64,000 nucleotides of DNA from Auriscalpium vulgare (Eukaryota; Basidiomycota; Agaricomycetes; Russulales; Auriscalpiaceae), in contig JAHBBC010000011.1 of the NCBI GenBank assembly GCA_019915015.1, positions 1,054,001 through 1,118,000 of the forward strand. The letters are read 5' to 3'. The translations under genes were made by a program, and so were the position numbers. Every line of letters starts with the position of its first letter. The first letter of the stretch is position 1. The notes beneath the pieces are model-generated. The model was not told where the DNA came from. It ran no database searches and saw nothing but the letters and a program-made list of their open reading frames with translations. Of this stretch, positions 11,192 through 25,572 are shown piece after piece.

Positions 11192-14100
11192 TTACTCGTT
11201 GCTACCACTCACAAAAGAGGCGGCCAACGCCATTAGATCACCCATGGTCGTTTCGCAAACCTCAGTCGATCCCGAAAGACAACGTTGAAGTGACAGTGCC
11301 ACCTTACGAGCTCTATTGAGATGCGTCAGTAGTAGCAGAAGGTCATACCATAATACACGCACTTGTTCCGCCGATGCCGTTGTTCTACCAAGATACGCAT
11401 CTTCTCCGCCTGTGCGCTTGCATTCGTTAACAGGTCTTCCGGCAGCCCGGCCAGGCGCGCACACTCCACGCCGAACGACTCTGTCGCGAGCCCTGCTGTA
11501 AGACGGTAGAGAAACGTGATCTCCCGCACGCCGTTGATCCGCGTGTCCTCGCTGAAACCCATGTGTAAGTTCTCGACATCATCTGGGAAACGATGTGCCA
11601 GCTCTGTCGCGACGAGGGGGTAGTGCGTGATGAACAGCGTCTTGCACTTTTTCACTTGGACGAGGTGTTGCAGAACGGCTTGGGCGATCGCCATCTGGAT
11701 CGCTCGTCAGCGGACGACGCTATATGGGGCGGGCGAGCTTACCCCATCAAACGTGGAGGTGCCCCTTCCCACTCATCTAGAATGACGAGACTCTTCTCGC
11801 TAGCGTGAAGGAGGATGTCACTCGTCTCCGACATCTCAACCATGAACGTCGAGCGTCCTCTGGCCAACTCATCCGACGCTATTGGCACAGTGGGATATTA
11901 ATATTGCATCACGTCGTCGGCGAATGGCACTCACCGCCCATCCTCGTCAGGACCCCATCAAGCATACTCAGCTTCACCGACTTTGCCGGGACATACGAGC
12001 CGATCTGCGCCATGATCGCAATGAGCGCGACCATGCGCACCGACGAACTCTTCCCGCCCATATTGGGTCCCGTGATAATTTTGCTGCGTGAGTGTCCCGC
12101 GCCCATCCGCATCGTGTTGGGGACGAACGGATCTGACCTGAGGGCCTCTACCATGGGATGACGACCATCGACGATCTCCAGCGTATCCGCGGTGTCCGTG
12201 AACTCCGGCTTGACATACCCTCCGCTGACCGCGACCAGCGCGAGGCTGAGCAAACAGTCTGCGATGGCGAGCTTGTTGACGGCGTCACGGAGGAGGGCGT
12301 AATGCTCCTGTGCGATGTCGTTGAGGAAGGAGAGGAAGGCCGCGCGCGCAGCTTTGTCAAGCAACTCTTGAAACTGCGCACGCTCCGCCAGTTTGGCTTT
12401 GACTGTATGGGTCCAGTACCGCCGTACCTTCTTGGTGCTGGCGAGCAGTATAAGCGGAGGAGTGTGAGTAAATTGACAGTGATCGTACCTGCTGTGGTTT
12501 ATCCAATTGTGGGGAATACGAGTCTGATCTTCGTTCCTGCCCCACTCCACTAGATACTGTACGTGAACTTATCAATAGCAACTCTGTATCACTCACTCGA
12601 CCGTTACTCACCTCATCTCCAGAAACACTCGCCCACTGCAGTGCGGGCTTCCTGAGAATCTTGCGAACTGAGAAGAGCACCTGTTACGACCAACGCACGT
12701 TACGCAAATATAAGCCGACGCACCAATCGTGAGCTGCTCTGCGAGCTCCAGCTCGACCGCTTGAATCCCCTGCTCGACATGAGCACACAGCACACACATT
12801 TGTCTCCATGTACGCACCATATCGGCGTCCGATACGTCAGGATATTTTTCAGGATCGTTCCACATCTGCGCCTTCTTGCCTTCGGCAGCGTACTTGATCG
12901 AAATGGAGGCTATCAATTCCTCCACAGGCTCTCGCAGTGGAGGAAGAGCGCAGATGATACTGTTCAGCAGAGACGATTTAAAGCCCACTTCCGCCGGTGA
13001 TGAAGCGGGAAAGGCTGTCGCGACCTTGTTAAACGCAGGAAGTAGGATGGCGAGTTCCTGAGGAGTGCACTGTTCCTCCATGAGTAACTGGCATTACTCG
13101 GATTATGATACGCACCTTGCCGTACTGTATACGACACAGACCCTTCGCCAAATCTGGAAGGCCCCTGAGGATGTCCCGAAGCATGATGAGCTTCATGCCT
13201 GTGCTGGTGGTTATTTCATCAACCGCGTCTATTCGCTCTTGGAGAACTCTGGAAAAAGATGTGTTAGCATTGGAGACTGATGGATGTATCGACTTGAACG
13301 AACTCTTTATCCACGAGAGGCTTCCCCACCCAATTCCGTAGCAGCCGTGCTCCAAACTTTGTTGTCGTATGATCCAATATCCACATCAGAGATCCCTTCG
13401 TGCTATAATCCGTTTCATTGCGATAGATCTCTCTGTCTCAAGTGGTCAGCCTACTTTAGAATCACACAACAATGAAGGATGCGCACAGATTTGATAGGGT
13501 GTTGCCATTTAACAGCATGTGCGCCCTCGTTGTAAACTTGCCAAAAAATTTAGTCGCCAAAAGTGCGTCCGCAATATCAAATGCTGATAGATAGTCGATG
13601 CACTGTGCAAGAGCATTGACGACCTGCCGCGGGAAGTCGGTCACAGCTGCCATGAGCTTACCTGAGATCAAGTGGATAAGTTGGCGGCAAAGCTACAATT
13701 GGAAAAAGGCATACCAGACGTAAAGCTGTCTGAAGCCTTAGCCGACTTTGTCTTGCGAGTGTAGAATTCGGAGACAAAATCAAATGCCTCGGTATATGTC
13801 CTTGTTTTCGTGTAGCGTTCTGTGCGAATCCTGTGTTCTGTAGCTGCGCTCCTAACCGTCGTTCAATGGTGAGTAGTCGAAGGAGACTCGCCTGCAAGAT
13901 AATGGCTGGACTTACCCAATGAAATGGGTGAGCATGCGTTCCGAAGGCTTGCTGAGCTTTTCCTTGGAGAGCAGCAACTCCGCAGGTTTTGTGTGCATCA
14001 TTCGCGTCTGAACTCCCGTGTTTAGAGGTCAGCAAACAACAAAAGGCCGGCGACCTGCCTCTAGTTCCGTCCTCATGTGCCCGTCTAAATATCGCCGTTA

Positions 14101-15495
14101 AAGTGGCGCAGCAAGATATGAGAGCCGGACTCCACGCACCGTCGAATTCATCCCAAACAACATCTCCGGTGCTCGGACAGATAACGATCATACCGAAGGC
14201 AACTTTTTCGTCGACGCCCATACCTCCACGGGGCTGTTCAACCAGACACATGAGCAAAGGCGCGCTTGACCGGTCTGTGTCGTCAACGGAATCAAGTTCA
14301 TCCACGAAGCTGTCAAATAATATGAAGACAAAATAGCAGAGAACATGTGTGAAGGAGAGCTCACGTCGTGGCCGTATACAGGTGCGTGAGCTTGCGCTCA
14401 AATGGCGTGTTACGGTTGTCGCCGACCTTCTTGAGCGCAGCAGTTTCTATCTGCTCCACAACACCGACCTTGTGTCCCATAGATAGCAGCCTACGCATCA
14501 AATATATTAGAAATGAAGTAGAGCAGTCAAGTCACAGACACGCACTTCTTCAGATGTATATCGCGCCGGTGTGTAGGGACGGATGCCACCACGAAGTTGC
14601 GGTCCGTATATGCAACGATGCCGAGCTCTTTCGACGCAGCCTGGGTTTTGAATGAGTATCTCAAGAGAGAGCACGTCGGCAGACGTACCTTGGCGTCCTC
14701 CCCGAAGAACCGGTATTTATATCCCACCTCAATCATGAGCAGAATCCCCGGGTGCTTGGACTTCAGCACGCGCACCTACCGCACGACAATCAGCACGTCC
14801 CTTCCAGCAAGGGCGTTTCACCATACCTGCTGCTCCAGGGCTGTATACGTCTGCCCACTGGGGCCCACTTCCTCCGCTGTCTTCTTCCCCGGCTTCGCTG
14901 TTGTTGCCTTCCCCTTCCCCTTACCTTTCCCCTTGCCCTTCCCTGGATGCGTAAACATATCCTGAAGCTCCTTGAACTTGTCATCTAGCTCCTCTCCCGA
15001 ATCCTCCACCTCCACCTCCACCTCCTCCGCTGGCGACGAGCGCCGGCGCACAAAGGAGCTATTGTCCATTAGGAGCTTTTTGGCGAGCTGCGCCCGCTTC
15101 CGCGCCCGCGCAGCCTCCTCCTGCTCTGTGCGCACGGGAGCTTTCACCGGGGACGAAGAGCCGGGCGCATAGCGCCACTGCTCTGCCGCGCCCGCGCGCG
15201 GTGGGCTGGGCGAAGCAGGCAGACGCGAGGGGCCGGCCACTGGCACCTCGGGCTCCGGCGATGGTGAGGCAGGGAGGAACAGCTGCTCCTGCACATGCGA
15301 CCTTGTCCGCTGCCTCTTGGGTGGCGGCTGGCTGTCCTCGTCCGACAGTGTGAGGTCAATGATCGGCGAACTCGAGCGCGTCACCGACTTGGGCCTCTTC
15401 GACGTAGAAGAGGAAGAGCCCGACGGCTGGGCAAAAAAGGAAGAGATCATGGGCTGCTTCATGTGGGCAAACTTGCGTTCCCGGACACTCGACAT
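11192..15495 (-). CDS. MSH3: DNA mismatch repair protein MSH3 (one frameshift in ATPase exon)
   Basis: Nineteen exons reconstruct about 1,110 aa. The N-terminus has a PCNA-binding PIP box (Q14 to F21, 'QPMISSFF'), then a disordered region with a Lys-Gly run, the MutS I domain ('KYRFFGEDA'), connector, lever and clamp domains. The ATPase follows with Walker A 'GPNMGGKSS' in exon 12437-11935. With MSH2 it forms MutS-beta, which repairs insertion/deletion loops. Exon 11878-11743 lacks one base near 11771: 'LVILDE' is followed by an out-of-frame reading where the family has [10 protein letters not shown], and the next exon (11694-11363) returns to the conserved frame. All other junctions keep phase. 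One of them (14057-14008) must be a GC-AG intron. Start chosen at 15495; Met at 15462 is possible. Confidence 0.9.
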
Positions 15496-15710
15496 GGTGG
15501 ACACGGTCAGGCCGCAACCTCGCGTTGAAATGACGTTCGCCGTTGAAGTCGACGCGACGTTATCTAATCTGTTGAACAGAAAGTGCCCCGCAAGTGGAGA
15601 GATCTGCAGGGAAAACGCGCCGGAGCGACGCGTACGGTCTCGACCGCGAGACCGGAGACTTCGCAAGGACGTACCCCTTCAAAACCGCATTCCTTTCTAC
15701 TCTACTTCTT
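15496..15710. promoter_or_regulatory. Divergent promoter region, MSH3 / LETM1
   Basis: 215 bp separate the two start codons. Shared regulation is inferred from geometry only; no motif was assigned. Confidence 0.4.
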
Positions 15711-17895
<2,185 letters not shown>

Positions 17896-18974
17896 GGTGT
17901 AATTCCCCCATCATATCAACTATATTCTGCTACTTATAGATGGCAGCCCTTGGCACAACATGTCTTGACATGGACTAATCAGCTCATCCTGCGCCTTTAC
18001 CTTGCTCGCCAAGGTCTCTCCCACCCGAAATTGTGTCAGGCCGGGGCCCGTAGTATGTATATTTGCGCGTGTTTACCTTTTCTCCACGCGTGTTCCCTCG
18101 CATATGCATGCTTCATGCACCCAAAAGCAAGGTTACACGCTTCTGGAGGTGCGTTTCGAGCCCGTCAGTCAGCTATTCTGAGCATCTACGACATAGCAAA
18201 GAGGCTCATTCGCTGGTCTTTTGTCACAGATCCGCGGACTCCGGAGCATTGCCAATACGCTGGAACCCCCACCATGGAGTCTTATTAATAATGCACGCAA
18301 ATATCAGTTGCGAGCACCGTCACGGGGACATGTTGGCGAGATACGCGGGTCGTCGACTCGGAGGAGAAAGCGGCCCACGACGGAAATGCATATGAGCCAA
18401 GTCAGACGTGCCGCTTTCTCGCGACCTGTGAAGGTCAATGGTCTGCTCTCATTGTCACTGACGGCTGTGATGCATCATGCGTGGATTGAGATGATTAATT
18501 CCATGAAGCTCACCGGAACTTTATCAATGCAATGTCATCCTCGTAGGCTAATGCTGCAGATGGGTTGTCTGTCGATTCAACACTAGCCTCATCGATCGCG
18601 CCAGGTCATCTGTAAGCAAGACATTTCTACGTTCCACCCTACTTATATTGGGTAGTGATCGTCACGGCTGGACGTCGTGTGGCCGCGGGATCTACCAGGT
18701 GTCAATGTCCGACATACGCGCTGAGTGAACAATATGGCGAGTCATAGGCCTTCATGCCGATAAGAAATGTCTCCAGGCAGATCGTTCAAGGCCTGCGAAT
18801 GGCTGGTAGTTTCGAGTACCAGTCATCTCTTGGCGTCGAGCATGCCAGAACTGTTGCCAGTGAATGAGGTGAACTACTGGCATTATTAAGGATACGCTTC
18901 ATAGATCGCTCTCCTACTCCGCACTTGTGCATATATGTACCGTCCGCACGACCCACCCGTGGACATCTCCCTCA
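17896..18974. other. Intergenic region between convergent LETM1 and SHR3 genes
   Basis: About 1.1 kb between two gene 3' ends. Only short overlapping ORFs without family resemblance are present; 3' untranslated regions are expected at both sides. No repeat or RNA gene was seen. Confidence 0.6.
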
Positions 18975-19823
18975 TCATCGCTTCGTCTTCGTGCCGTCTC
19001 CCTTCCCTTTTCGCCGCTTCGCCTTTGACGGTGACGCGGGCACCGCGGCCGGCGCGACCGCTTCTGTTTTTGCCTTCACTGTTTCCGACGCCACTGGCGG
19101 TGACGCGTCGTCCTCGTCATCCTCGTCCGCGCGCTCGGACCACCAGCGCCCGGCCTGCAGCGCGAGCACGCCGGTCAGCGCGACGCTGCAGACGAGGTGC
19201 GAGGATGCGAGCTCGAGCGTCGGCGTGCGGAGGGCGGCGGGGAACGCGTCGGAGAGCGCGTGCGGGGGCAGCGCTGAGAAGTTTGCGAACAGGCCTGTGG
19301 GGCATCCGCGTCAGCGCGGACGACGGCAGATGAGAGAGGAAAAGACGCACTGGGGAGCACGGAGTATATGTACATCGCGACGGCGGCGCCGTACAGGACT
19401 GCGCCCATCAGTCAACGATGCATGATGCTGTCAGCTGCGGACAGCGCGGGTGGGGGACACGACACGCACAGATGCTGCCGCCGTCGAACATGAGGTTGCC
19501 CGCCTCGCCGTCGCGCAGGCTCCAGAGGATGTTCGTCGCGCCGAGCACGACCACGGCGGACACGACGTAGCCGAAATATGACGGGCCCTTGGTCAGCGCG
19601 TTGTAGTAGGACGCGGAGATCCAGAGGTGCTCGTCGGTGATGGGTGTCTTCCACAGCGTCAGCGAGTCGGCGATCCAGTGCGTGAAGAGCAGGCCTGTGC
19701 CATAGGATTGGTGGTGGTTGGTGGTGGTGGTTAGTATGAAGTACGGCATGGTCAGGGGTGCCGAACGGACGCACCGAGGAGAAAGGAAGTGACGCAGATG
19801 ATCACGGTGACACGGAGGGCCAT
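18975..19823 (-). CDS. SHR3: SHR3-type ER chaperone for amino-acid permeases
   Basis: Four exons (19823-19775, 19694-19470, 19398-19351, 19294-18975) give 213 aa. Residues 1-17 form a first membrane segment ('VTVIICVTSFLLG'), followed by the Shr3 hallmark 'LLFTHWIADSLTLWK' and 'TDEHLWISASYYNAL'. Three further hydrophobic segments ('FGYVVSAVVVLGATNIL', 'AVAMYIYSVLP', 'LVCSVALTGVLAL') are followed by a charged tail ending in Lys/Arg. Shr3 proteins are integral ER proteins that help amino-acid permeases fold before COPII export. The charged C-terminal tail fits a cytosolic domain. Divergent from the ALKBH1-like gene with 207 bp between starts. Confidence 0.9.
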
Positions 19824-20030
19824 GTTGACGGTGTCCTGCGGAGAGGACTCGGAGGGCGGGGGACGAGTTGTTGCGCACGGGGAGCCGAGCTGCCAGAGGT
19901 TTTTGGGAAGCTGCCCGGCCGCCTTGGCGTGCACGGCGCGTCGGACGCGTCCTCGGCCGGCGGACCCTTGACGCATAGATTAGATTGCACTACTTGCCTT
20001 GTCCGATTCTCACCTGCCGGTCTATACGCC
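19824..20030. promoter_or_regulatory. Divergent promoter region, SHR3 / ALKBH1-like
   Basis: 207 bp between two start codons, inferred to hold both promoters. No specific motif assigned. Confidence 0.4.
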
Positions 20031-21524
20031 ATGCTCATGGCCGCGACCGTCACCGATCTCCTCGACCCTGCCAGCTCTGCCTACAAAAAGGCGCGCCGAC
20101 AGCACTTCAAGACAACCAAGAACCGCACACATCCCGACGCCGACTGGACACCCTTCCGCGCCGCCGAGAAAAAGTACAAGGCGCGCTTCCCACCGCCAGA
20201 TCTCTCGGATGTGCTCGATCTCGCCATAGCCGACGCCGCCCGTGCGCAGGAGGTGGAGGCAGGCGTGTGGAGGGGGTGCGCAGACGCAGCAGACGTGCGC
20301 GAGGTCTCCGGAGGTGCGGGGAGCAAAGCGTATGTGGTACCCAGTATGCCTGGTGCGTCTATCTTATGAACTGACCATGAGCAGTGGGTGAATGCGATGG
20401 ACTACAGGTCTCGTAATTCTCCCGGGCTTTCTCTCCGCAACGAAACAACGCGAACTCGTACGCTATTGCCTGCGCGAGCATGCACGGCACCCGAACGAGA
20501 CGAACCTCGACACGCACTACTTGCTCCCACCAGAGGGCCTCTGGAACGCGGACCCTACCCTGCTCATCCCGCCCCGCGCTCCCCCAGACCCGTCCACATC
20601 CACCTCACCCGGCCCGCGCCAGCTCATCGCCAACACCCCCGCCTCCCCAACGACCTTTCACACCCTCGCCGCGACGCCCAAGCCCCCCGCGGCCCCCTCG
20701 CCCACCGTACCATCGCTCACCGCCCGCGCGTTGCTCCCCCGCCTGCGCTGGGCGAACATCGGCTGGTTCTACCACTGGGGCACGAAGCAGTACGACTTTG
20801 CGCGCGGGCGCGAGCCCTTGGGCGGCGTGCTGCGGGAGGTGTGCAGGGACGCGGTGCGCTGCGTGCCGTGGGGGGAGGTGTTTAGGGAAGGTGAGACTGA
20901 GAGCGGGTGGGGAGAGGCAGGCCCGGATTGGGGGACGTGGGAGGAGTCCTACGGTGCGTCTCGTCTTGGGTTACGCGATGTAAGATGCTCATGTTGACAC
21001 CGGTGCAGAGCCCGACGCGGGCATCGTCAATTTCTACCAGGCGAAGGACACGCTCATGGGCCATGTCGATCGCTCGGAGGTGTGTGCGACCTCCCCGCTC
21101 GTCTCCATATCGTACGTACCACCCGCGGCGAAGCTCAACTCGCGGTCTGACTTACCGCCGCAGGCTCGGAAGTGCTGCCATATTTCTCATCGGCGGGCTG
21201 ACTCGCGACGTCGAGCCCGTGCCCATTCTTCTGCGCTCCGGGGACGTCGTCATCATGTCCGGGCCTGCATGTCGACGAGCATACCATGGTAGGTTCGCTG
21301 GAATCTGAGGTTTAGGCGCCTTCCTGATGGGCTCGTATCCAGGCGTCCCACGAATACTAGAGAATACGCTACCTTCGCACCTCGCACACTCTGACGAGGA
21401 AGCCAACGACTGGACGCCGTTTGCGACATACATGGAGAATGCAAGGATCAATGTGAATGTCCGGCAGGTGTTTCCGAAGGGCTTCGAGCCTGGGCTGAGC
21501 ACATCAACGCCGAGCACGCTATGA
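20031..21524 (+). CDS. ALKBH1-like 2-oxoglutarate/Fe(II) dioxygenase
   Basis: Five exons (20031-20352, 20408-20953, 21009-21111, 21164-21288, 21343-21524) give 425 aa. Iron ligands are visible as His-x-Asp in 'GHVDRSE' (about H308, D310) and a distal His in 'RAYHGVPRIL'. The 2-oxoglutarate-binding Arg is in 'INVNVRQV'. The N-lid substrate segment '[20 protein letters not shown]' and the core 'SPLVSIS' then '[10 protein letters not shown]' resemble ALKBH1 rather than ALKBH2/3. ALKBH1 relatives demethylate tRNA or DNA bases by oxidation. The exact substrate in this fungus is not known. A proline-rich insertion (about 160-205) is lineage-specific. A second in-frame ATG lies at 20037. Confidence 0.9.
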
Positions 21525-21596
21525 CATGCATGCTGTTTGCATCTAGTGTTGCTTTTGGATTAGGGAGCGGTGGAACGTAATGCGCTGGGGTACAGA

Positions 21597-22762
21597 TTAG
21601 ACTGTCGACAAGAGGCATGCAGAACTGCCTAGGTGGCGGCGGACGTCGTGGTAGTCGACGTCGTGCGCTGCAGACAGAGAGCGCAGTGAGCAACGGCGGG
21701 CGCGTGACACGGCGGAAGGACGTACAATCCTCGACCTCGCCCCACCGCTCTATCTGGCTGGAGACCTCCACCTGCGCTGCTCTCGCCGCCTGCTCAGCGT
21801 TAATCCGCTTCAACACCAGCGCGAGCCCGATGATGAACGACTTGGTCGTGTATACCGCGCGCTCCATCGCTGCACACATAATTTCAGTCCGGTCTGGTCT
21901 CTCGGAGACGTAACGGAGAGCAAGAAAACGAAACGTACCAGCCATTTGCCACTGATCAAAGTCCTTGAGCACCGCGTCGAGCTTCGCCTTCGTCTCTTCG
22001 GGCTGCGTGCGGAACATGACAGACTCGGACGTGTGCAGCTCGACGTCGAACTCCTCGCGCACCCATCCGATGAGCGGCTCCCAGTGCTCCTGCTGCAGCC
22101 GCACGAGCGGGTCCGGGTAGTCCTGGAAGAAGCTGCACGCATATCATTGGTCAGGCTTCGTAGGTGGACGCGCGGGAGAATGGCCGTACCAGACGGTATC
22201 TGTGTCGAGATAGCGCAGGAGTGATGCGCGCACAGCAGACCGCGTGGCCTCGTCTTCCATAGCATCGACAGCGCGCGCAGCTAATGACGTCTACCCGCCT
22301 CCCACATAAGCCTCTCACGAACTGCAGTAAGGAGCAGGCTGGGGCGTACCATCGGCAGCGCATGCGGCTTGATCAGCGTCTCCTGGTTCTCCCACTCCGT
22401 CGCAATGAGCGTCGCCACAAGGCGCTTGCTCTGCGGCACGAGCAGCGGCTTGCCCGACGGCGTCTTGAGCGGGCGCGTGTCAAGCGTGACGGCGAGCACG
22501 TCGCCGCGCGTCTCGATGCCCACGGTCTTCCAGAACCGCTTCAGTGTGACCTCCGCTCCTGTGCCGCAGCGTCAAGAGGTGGCATGGGTGAGGGAGGGGA
22601 AGGGTGCGCACGGTTCATCGCGGTCGCGGGCGCGGCGCCGTCGGCGGGGGCAGCAGCGGTCGCGAGCGTGCGCAGGCGCCAGAGCGTCAGCGTAGTGCCG
22701 AGCTGACGCCGGCATGTCGAACGCAGCAGAGGTGATAGCGATGTGCGAGCAGCGAAGTGCAT
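21597..22762 (-). CDS. ATP12: Mitochondrial F1-ATPase assembly chaperone ATP12
   Basis: Six exons (22762-22612, 22558-22350, 22290-22190, 22132-21939, 21869-21726, 21667-21597) give 289 aa. An Arg/Ser-rich mitochondrial presequence (about 1-40) precedes the Atp12 domain: 'RFWKTVGIE', 'TLDTRPLKTPSGKPL', 'LIATEWENQ', 'LLRYLDTDTV', 'FFQDYPDPLVRLQQEHW' and a C-terminal 'SQIERWGEVEDSHDVDY'. Atp12 binds the F1 alpha subunit in the matrix until it joins beta subunits in the F1 hexamer. All splice phases agree; no lesion. Confidence 0.93.
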
Positions 22763-23087
22763 TTGGAAGGGACAGTGTGAGTGGACTTGAGGATGAAGGC
22801 GTCCAAAGAGATTTCGGAGAAGTCGCGCGCACGTGCCGATATATTATTTTTATGTTCCAAGTGTTGCCACAATGTTATCATGTCGCCTTATGGACTTACT
22901 GCATTAAATTCAACGTATAATATTCTGACGGCCCAGAGCGGTACGCCCGCTAGTTTCCGTAGCTCAACCTTTTGGTATCAGAAGATGGCTGTTCTGACCA
23001 TAATACGCCCACGAAGTTCCTGCTACAGTGACTGACTACAGGATGAGCGCAATGAAAGCAAGCCAGAAAGTCTCACCAGTGGGATGT
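22763..23087. other. Intergenic region upstream of ATP12
   Basis: A 325-bp gap between the ATP12 start and the stop of the next minus-strand gene. AT-rich, with no gene, tRNA or repeat recognised. It should hold the ATP12 promoter. Confidence 0.5.
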
Positions 23088-24127
23088 TCACGGCCGACCA
23101 CAATCCTTCAAGTACGCAATCGCAGGCGCCAAGTCCTCCCTCTGCACATCCACATACCGACCCGGCAACATCTCCCTGAACAGCAAGACATTTCCCCTCC
23201 ACTTCTGGTGCGTCCACCAGCCCTTCCTCTGCAAAACGCGGGTCACGCAGCGATTCGGCCGTCGGAAGTGCGCCCCGCTGTCGTAGAACAGCGACAACGT
23301 GCGTCCCAGGGCGGCGCCCATGGGATGTGCCCTGGAGATCTCCAGGCGCGCCATGGAGCCCTGGTACTCTGCGTACGGCGCGAAGTCGGGTTGATGGCAA
23401 CAGTAAGGCGTGTCCGTCGGCGGTTCGATGGCGCAAGCGACCTGCACGATGCGCGGTGCGTCTTCGTCGGCCGCGAACAGATACGCTGAGACATAATTTT
23501 TGGTACTTGGAACATGGAATGTCGATGTGCGAATCTGAAACAGCGGTGCTTCAGGGACAGGACAGTCATCCGGGCTGCGAAACTCACTGATGGCGACACG
23601 ACCGGAGTGAACGCGTCCGCATAATCTCGGTAATGATCATGGCCGGTCCAAGGGCCTGCTCGGAATGTTTGCGCACTAGGACTTGGCGGAGGTCGTAGAG
23701 AAGAGAAGCGTCGGATATCTCTGGCATCCATGGAAGCGAGGTAGTTGCGCCAGATACTGAAAAAGATGTACGATATGACGGCGTGGTCACAAAACCAGTG
23801 CGCGATGGGTATCACGACCGTGCGCAGCGGGAACACGATGAAAATACAAAACACAAATAAGTCCACAAGAATGGGAACTGTCCGAGCGCGCTCGGGATGT
23901 AAGCTCATGGAAAGAATGAAGGATATGAAAGTATGGTCAAAGGCGAAGCTAGCGATGGGTATCACGACGATGCGCAGCGGGAAAAGGACGAGGGCACAGA
24001 ACGCATAGTAGTCGAGAACGATCGGCACAGCCAGTATGAATATACCGAATACCAGCTCGAGAAACGCGACGTGTATGCGCTGTGCAGCGCTGAGACTGTC
24101 GTAGAGGGGCATGGGTGGGATGAACAT
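23088..24127 (-). CDS. Uncharacterised membrane protein
   Basis: Two exons (24127-23588 and 23534-23088) join in phase to 328 aa. The N-terminal third has hydrophobic segments ('LELVFGIFILAVPIVLDYYA', 'LVDLFVFCIFIVFPL') separated by a repeated unit: 'FPLRIVVIPIASFAFDH' near residue 50 and 'FPLRTVVIPIAHWFCDH' near residue 100, suggesting internal duplication. The C-terminal half is soluble-looking, with 'GRTLSLFYDSGAHF', 'GWWTHQKWRGNVLLFREM' and a terminal 'AIAYLKDCGRP'. I do not recognise the family. Coherent splicing and a clean start support a real gene. Confidence 0.65.
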
Positions 24128-24816
24128 TTAGCATCCGGAGTAGCCCACAGTTATATGTCCTGGAGGATTGCGCGATCGTGATTGAACATGCGTTGCGGAT
24201 CCAATCCAAAGTTTAGGTGCGCAGTCAGCGATAGGTCCCCGCGCAATCTATTACATGGCGGCAAGACCAGGTGCTTCCCAAAATCGTCAGGAATCTGTAC
24301 GCGATGGGAGTCCGTCCAGCCGAAGGGAGGGTACATGGGTGAAGAGGGTGACGAAGGTGAAGGAGGTGAAAGACATGAGGCGCAGAACGACATCCTAAGT
24401 GTTCTGAGCAGAAGAGAGTCATCGAACACGCGCGGCCTGCGCATCCAAACCTATAAATGTCGCTCGCTGGGTTAGGGCACCCCAAGATCAGAGGGCACGC
24501 AGCCTCGCAGCAGCCCAAGACGAGAGGAAGCCTCGTGGCGAGTAGAGCAGATGGTAGTAGCTGACTTTGAGTGTAAAAGTCTGCTAGCCGATGTATTTCT
24601 GCGACCATGTTGAAGAGACATGCAAAAAGTAAGCTTGAAGTAAGAGTAGAAGCAACGCTGGGCGCGCTTGAGCTTTGAGCGATGCGGAAGATGCCGAGCA
24701 GGATGCTGAAGCCGCCGCTGTCGACTTGCAAACCCACTCAAGGTCGCGACGTACACACGCCAGTTCTTCGATCGAAGTGTGGACTCTACCCGGGACACCT
24801 TTTCTGAAGCCCACCA
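24128..24816. other. Intergenic region between two divergent genes
   Basis: About 690 bp between divergent starts. Small ORFs on both strands overlap and have no recognisable features. Expected to contain both promoters. Confidence 0.5.
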
Positions 24817-25572
24817 ATGCATGCATTTCGACCTGCAGTTGTAGGCCGCGCCCTGCCACGCGCTGGGGCATGCCCTCGCCGCCTCCTCACGCACACCCTC
24901 TCCCAACATCCCCGCACGCTCTCCACCGTCTCCCCAACACCCTGGTTCGTCGACCCCGAAGAAGCCGCGCGCTTGCAGCGCCACGCGCCGCCCCACCTCC
25001 CCACCTCCGCGCCAACACTGCCGCCGCTTCCCGCGGCCGCCCCGCCCGCCATCCGCGCCCTGCACGCGCAGCTCGCGCAGTCGCCGCTTCTCGAGCCGGA
25101 CGCGCTGCTCGTGCGCGAGCCCATACCGCAGCCGCCGGGCCCGCCGCTCCCGTATGCACCGCCAAAGGGCCGCCGGAGACGCGGCGGCACGTATTTCGGA
25201 GAGGGCTTTCTGGAGCCGGGTGGGATATGGAGTTGGGTGGTTTTGGCGCAGGTGTGTATGCGTGTTATTTGTGCCTCTGATGTTACTCAAGATGTGGTGT
25301 GAAGGTGAAAGAGGGCACGGAAAAGCGCGGTGCGATTGAGTCGGTCGTGCGCGTTGTGCGGAAGACGGTTCGCTCCTCCCCTCATCTTTTCTTGGTGCTT
25401 TTCTGATCGCGTTTTACAGCTCTTGCACTTGGAACCCCCACTAGGATTGCCGAAGAACTCGCGAAGAGATATCACAGACGGGTGGGCTATGCTTGACGCC
25501 GGTGACTTTGCTGTCCACGTCTTGAGCAAGGACGCGCGGACAAAATTCTTTGGAGACCGGAACACTTGGTAG
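24817..25572 (+). CDS. Mitochondrial RsfS/Iojap-like protein (Atp25 N-terminal family)
   Basis: Three exons (24817-25251, 25305-25367, 25420-25572) give 216 aa. The N-terminus is Arg-rich, acid-poor and typical of a mitochondrial presequence. A proline-rich linker leads to the RsfS/Iojap fold near the C-terminus, with its signature 'WAMLDAGDFAVHVLSKDAR'. RsfS proteins bind the large ribosomal subunit protein L14 and keep subunits apart or help assembly. In fungi the same domain forms the N-terminal half of Atp25. Here the protein ends just after the domain, with no Atp25 C-terminal part. Confidence 0.82.

Noticed and set aside
18063..18586. Small ORFs between LETM1 and SHR3
   Set aside because: Short, overlapping and compositionally random; no promoter or splice support.
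24472..25290. 272-aa minus-strand ORF
   Set aside because: It overlaps the well-supported RsfS-like exons in antisense and has the Arg/Ala composition of a shadow frame.
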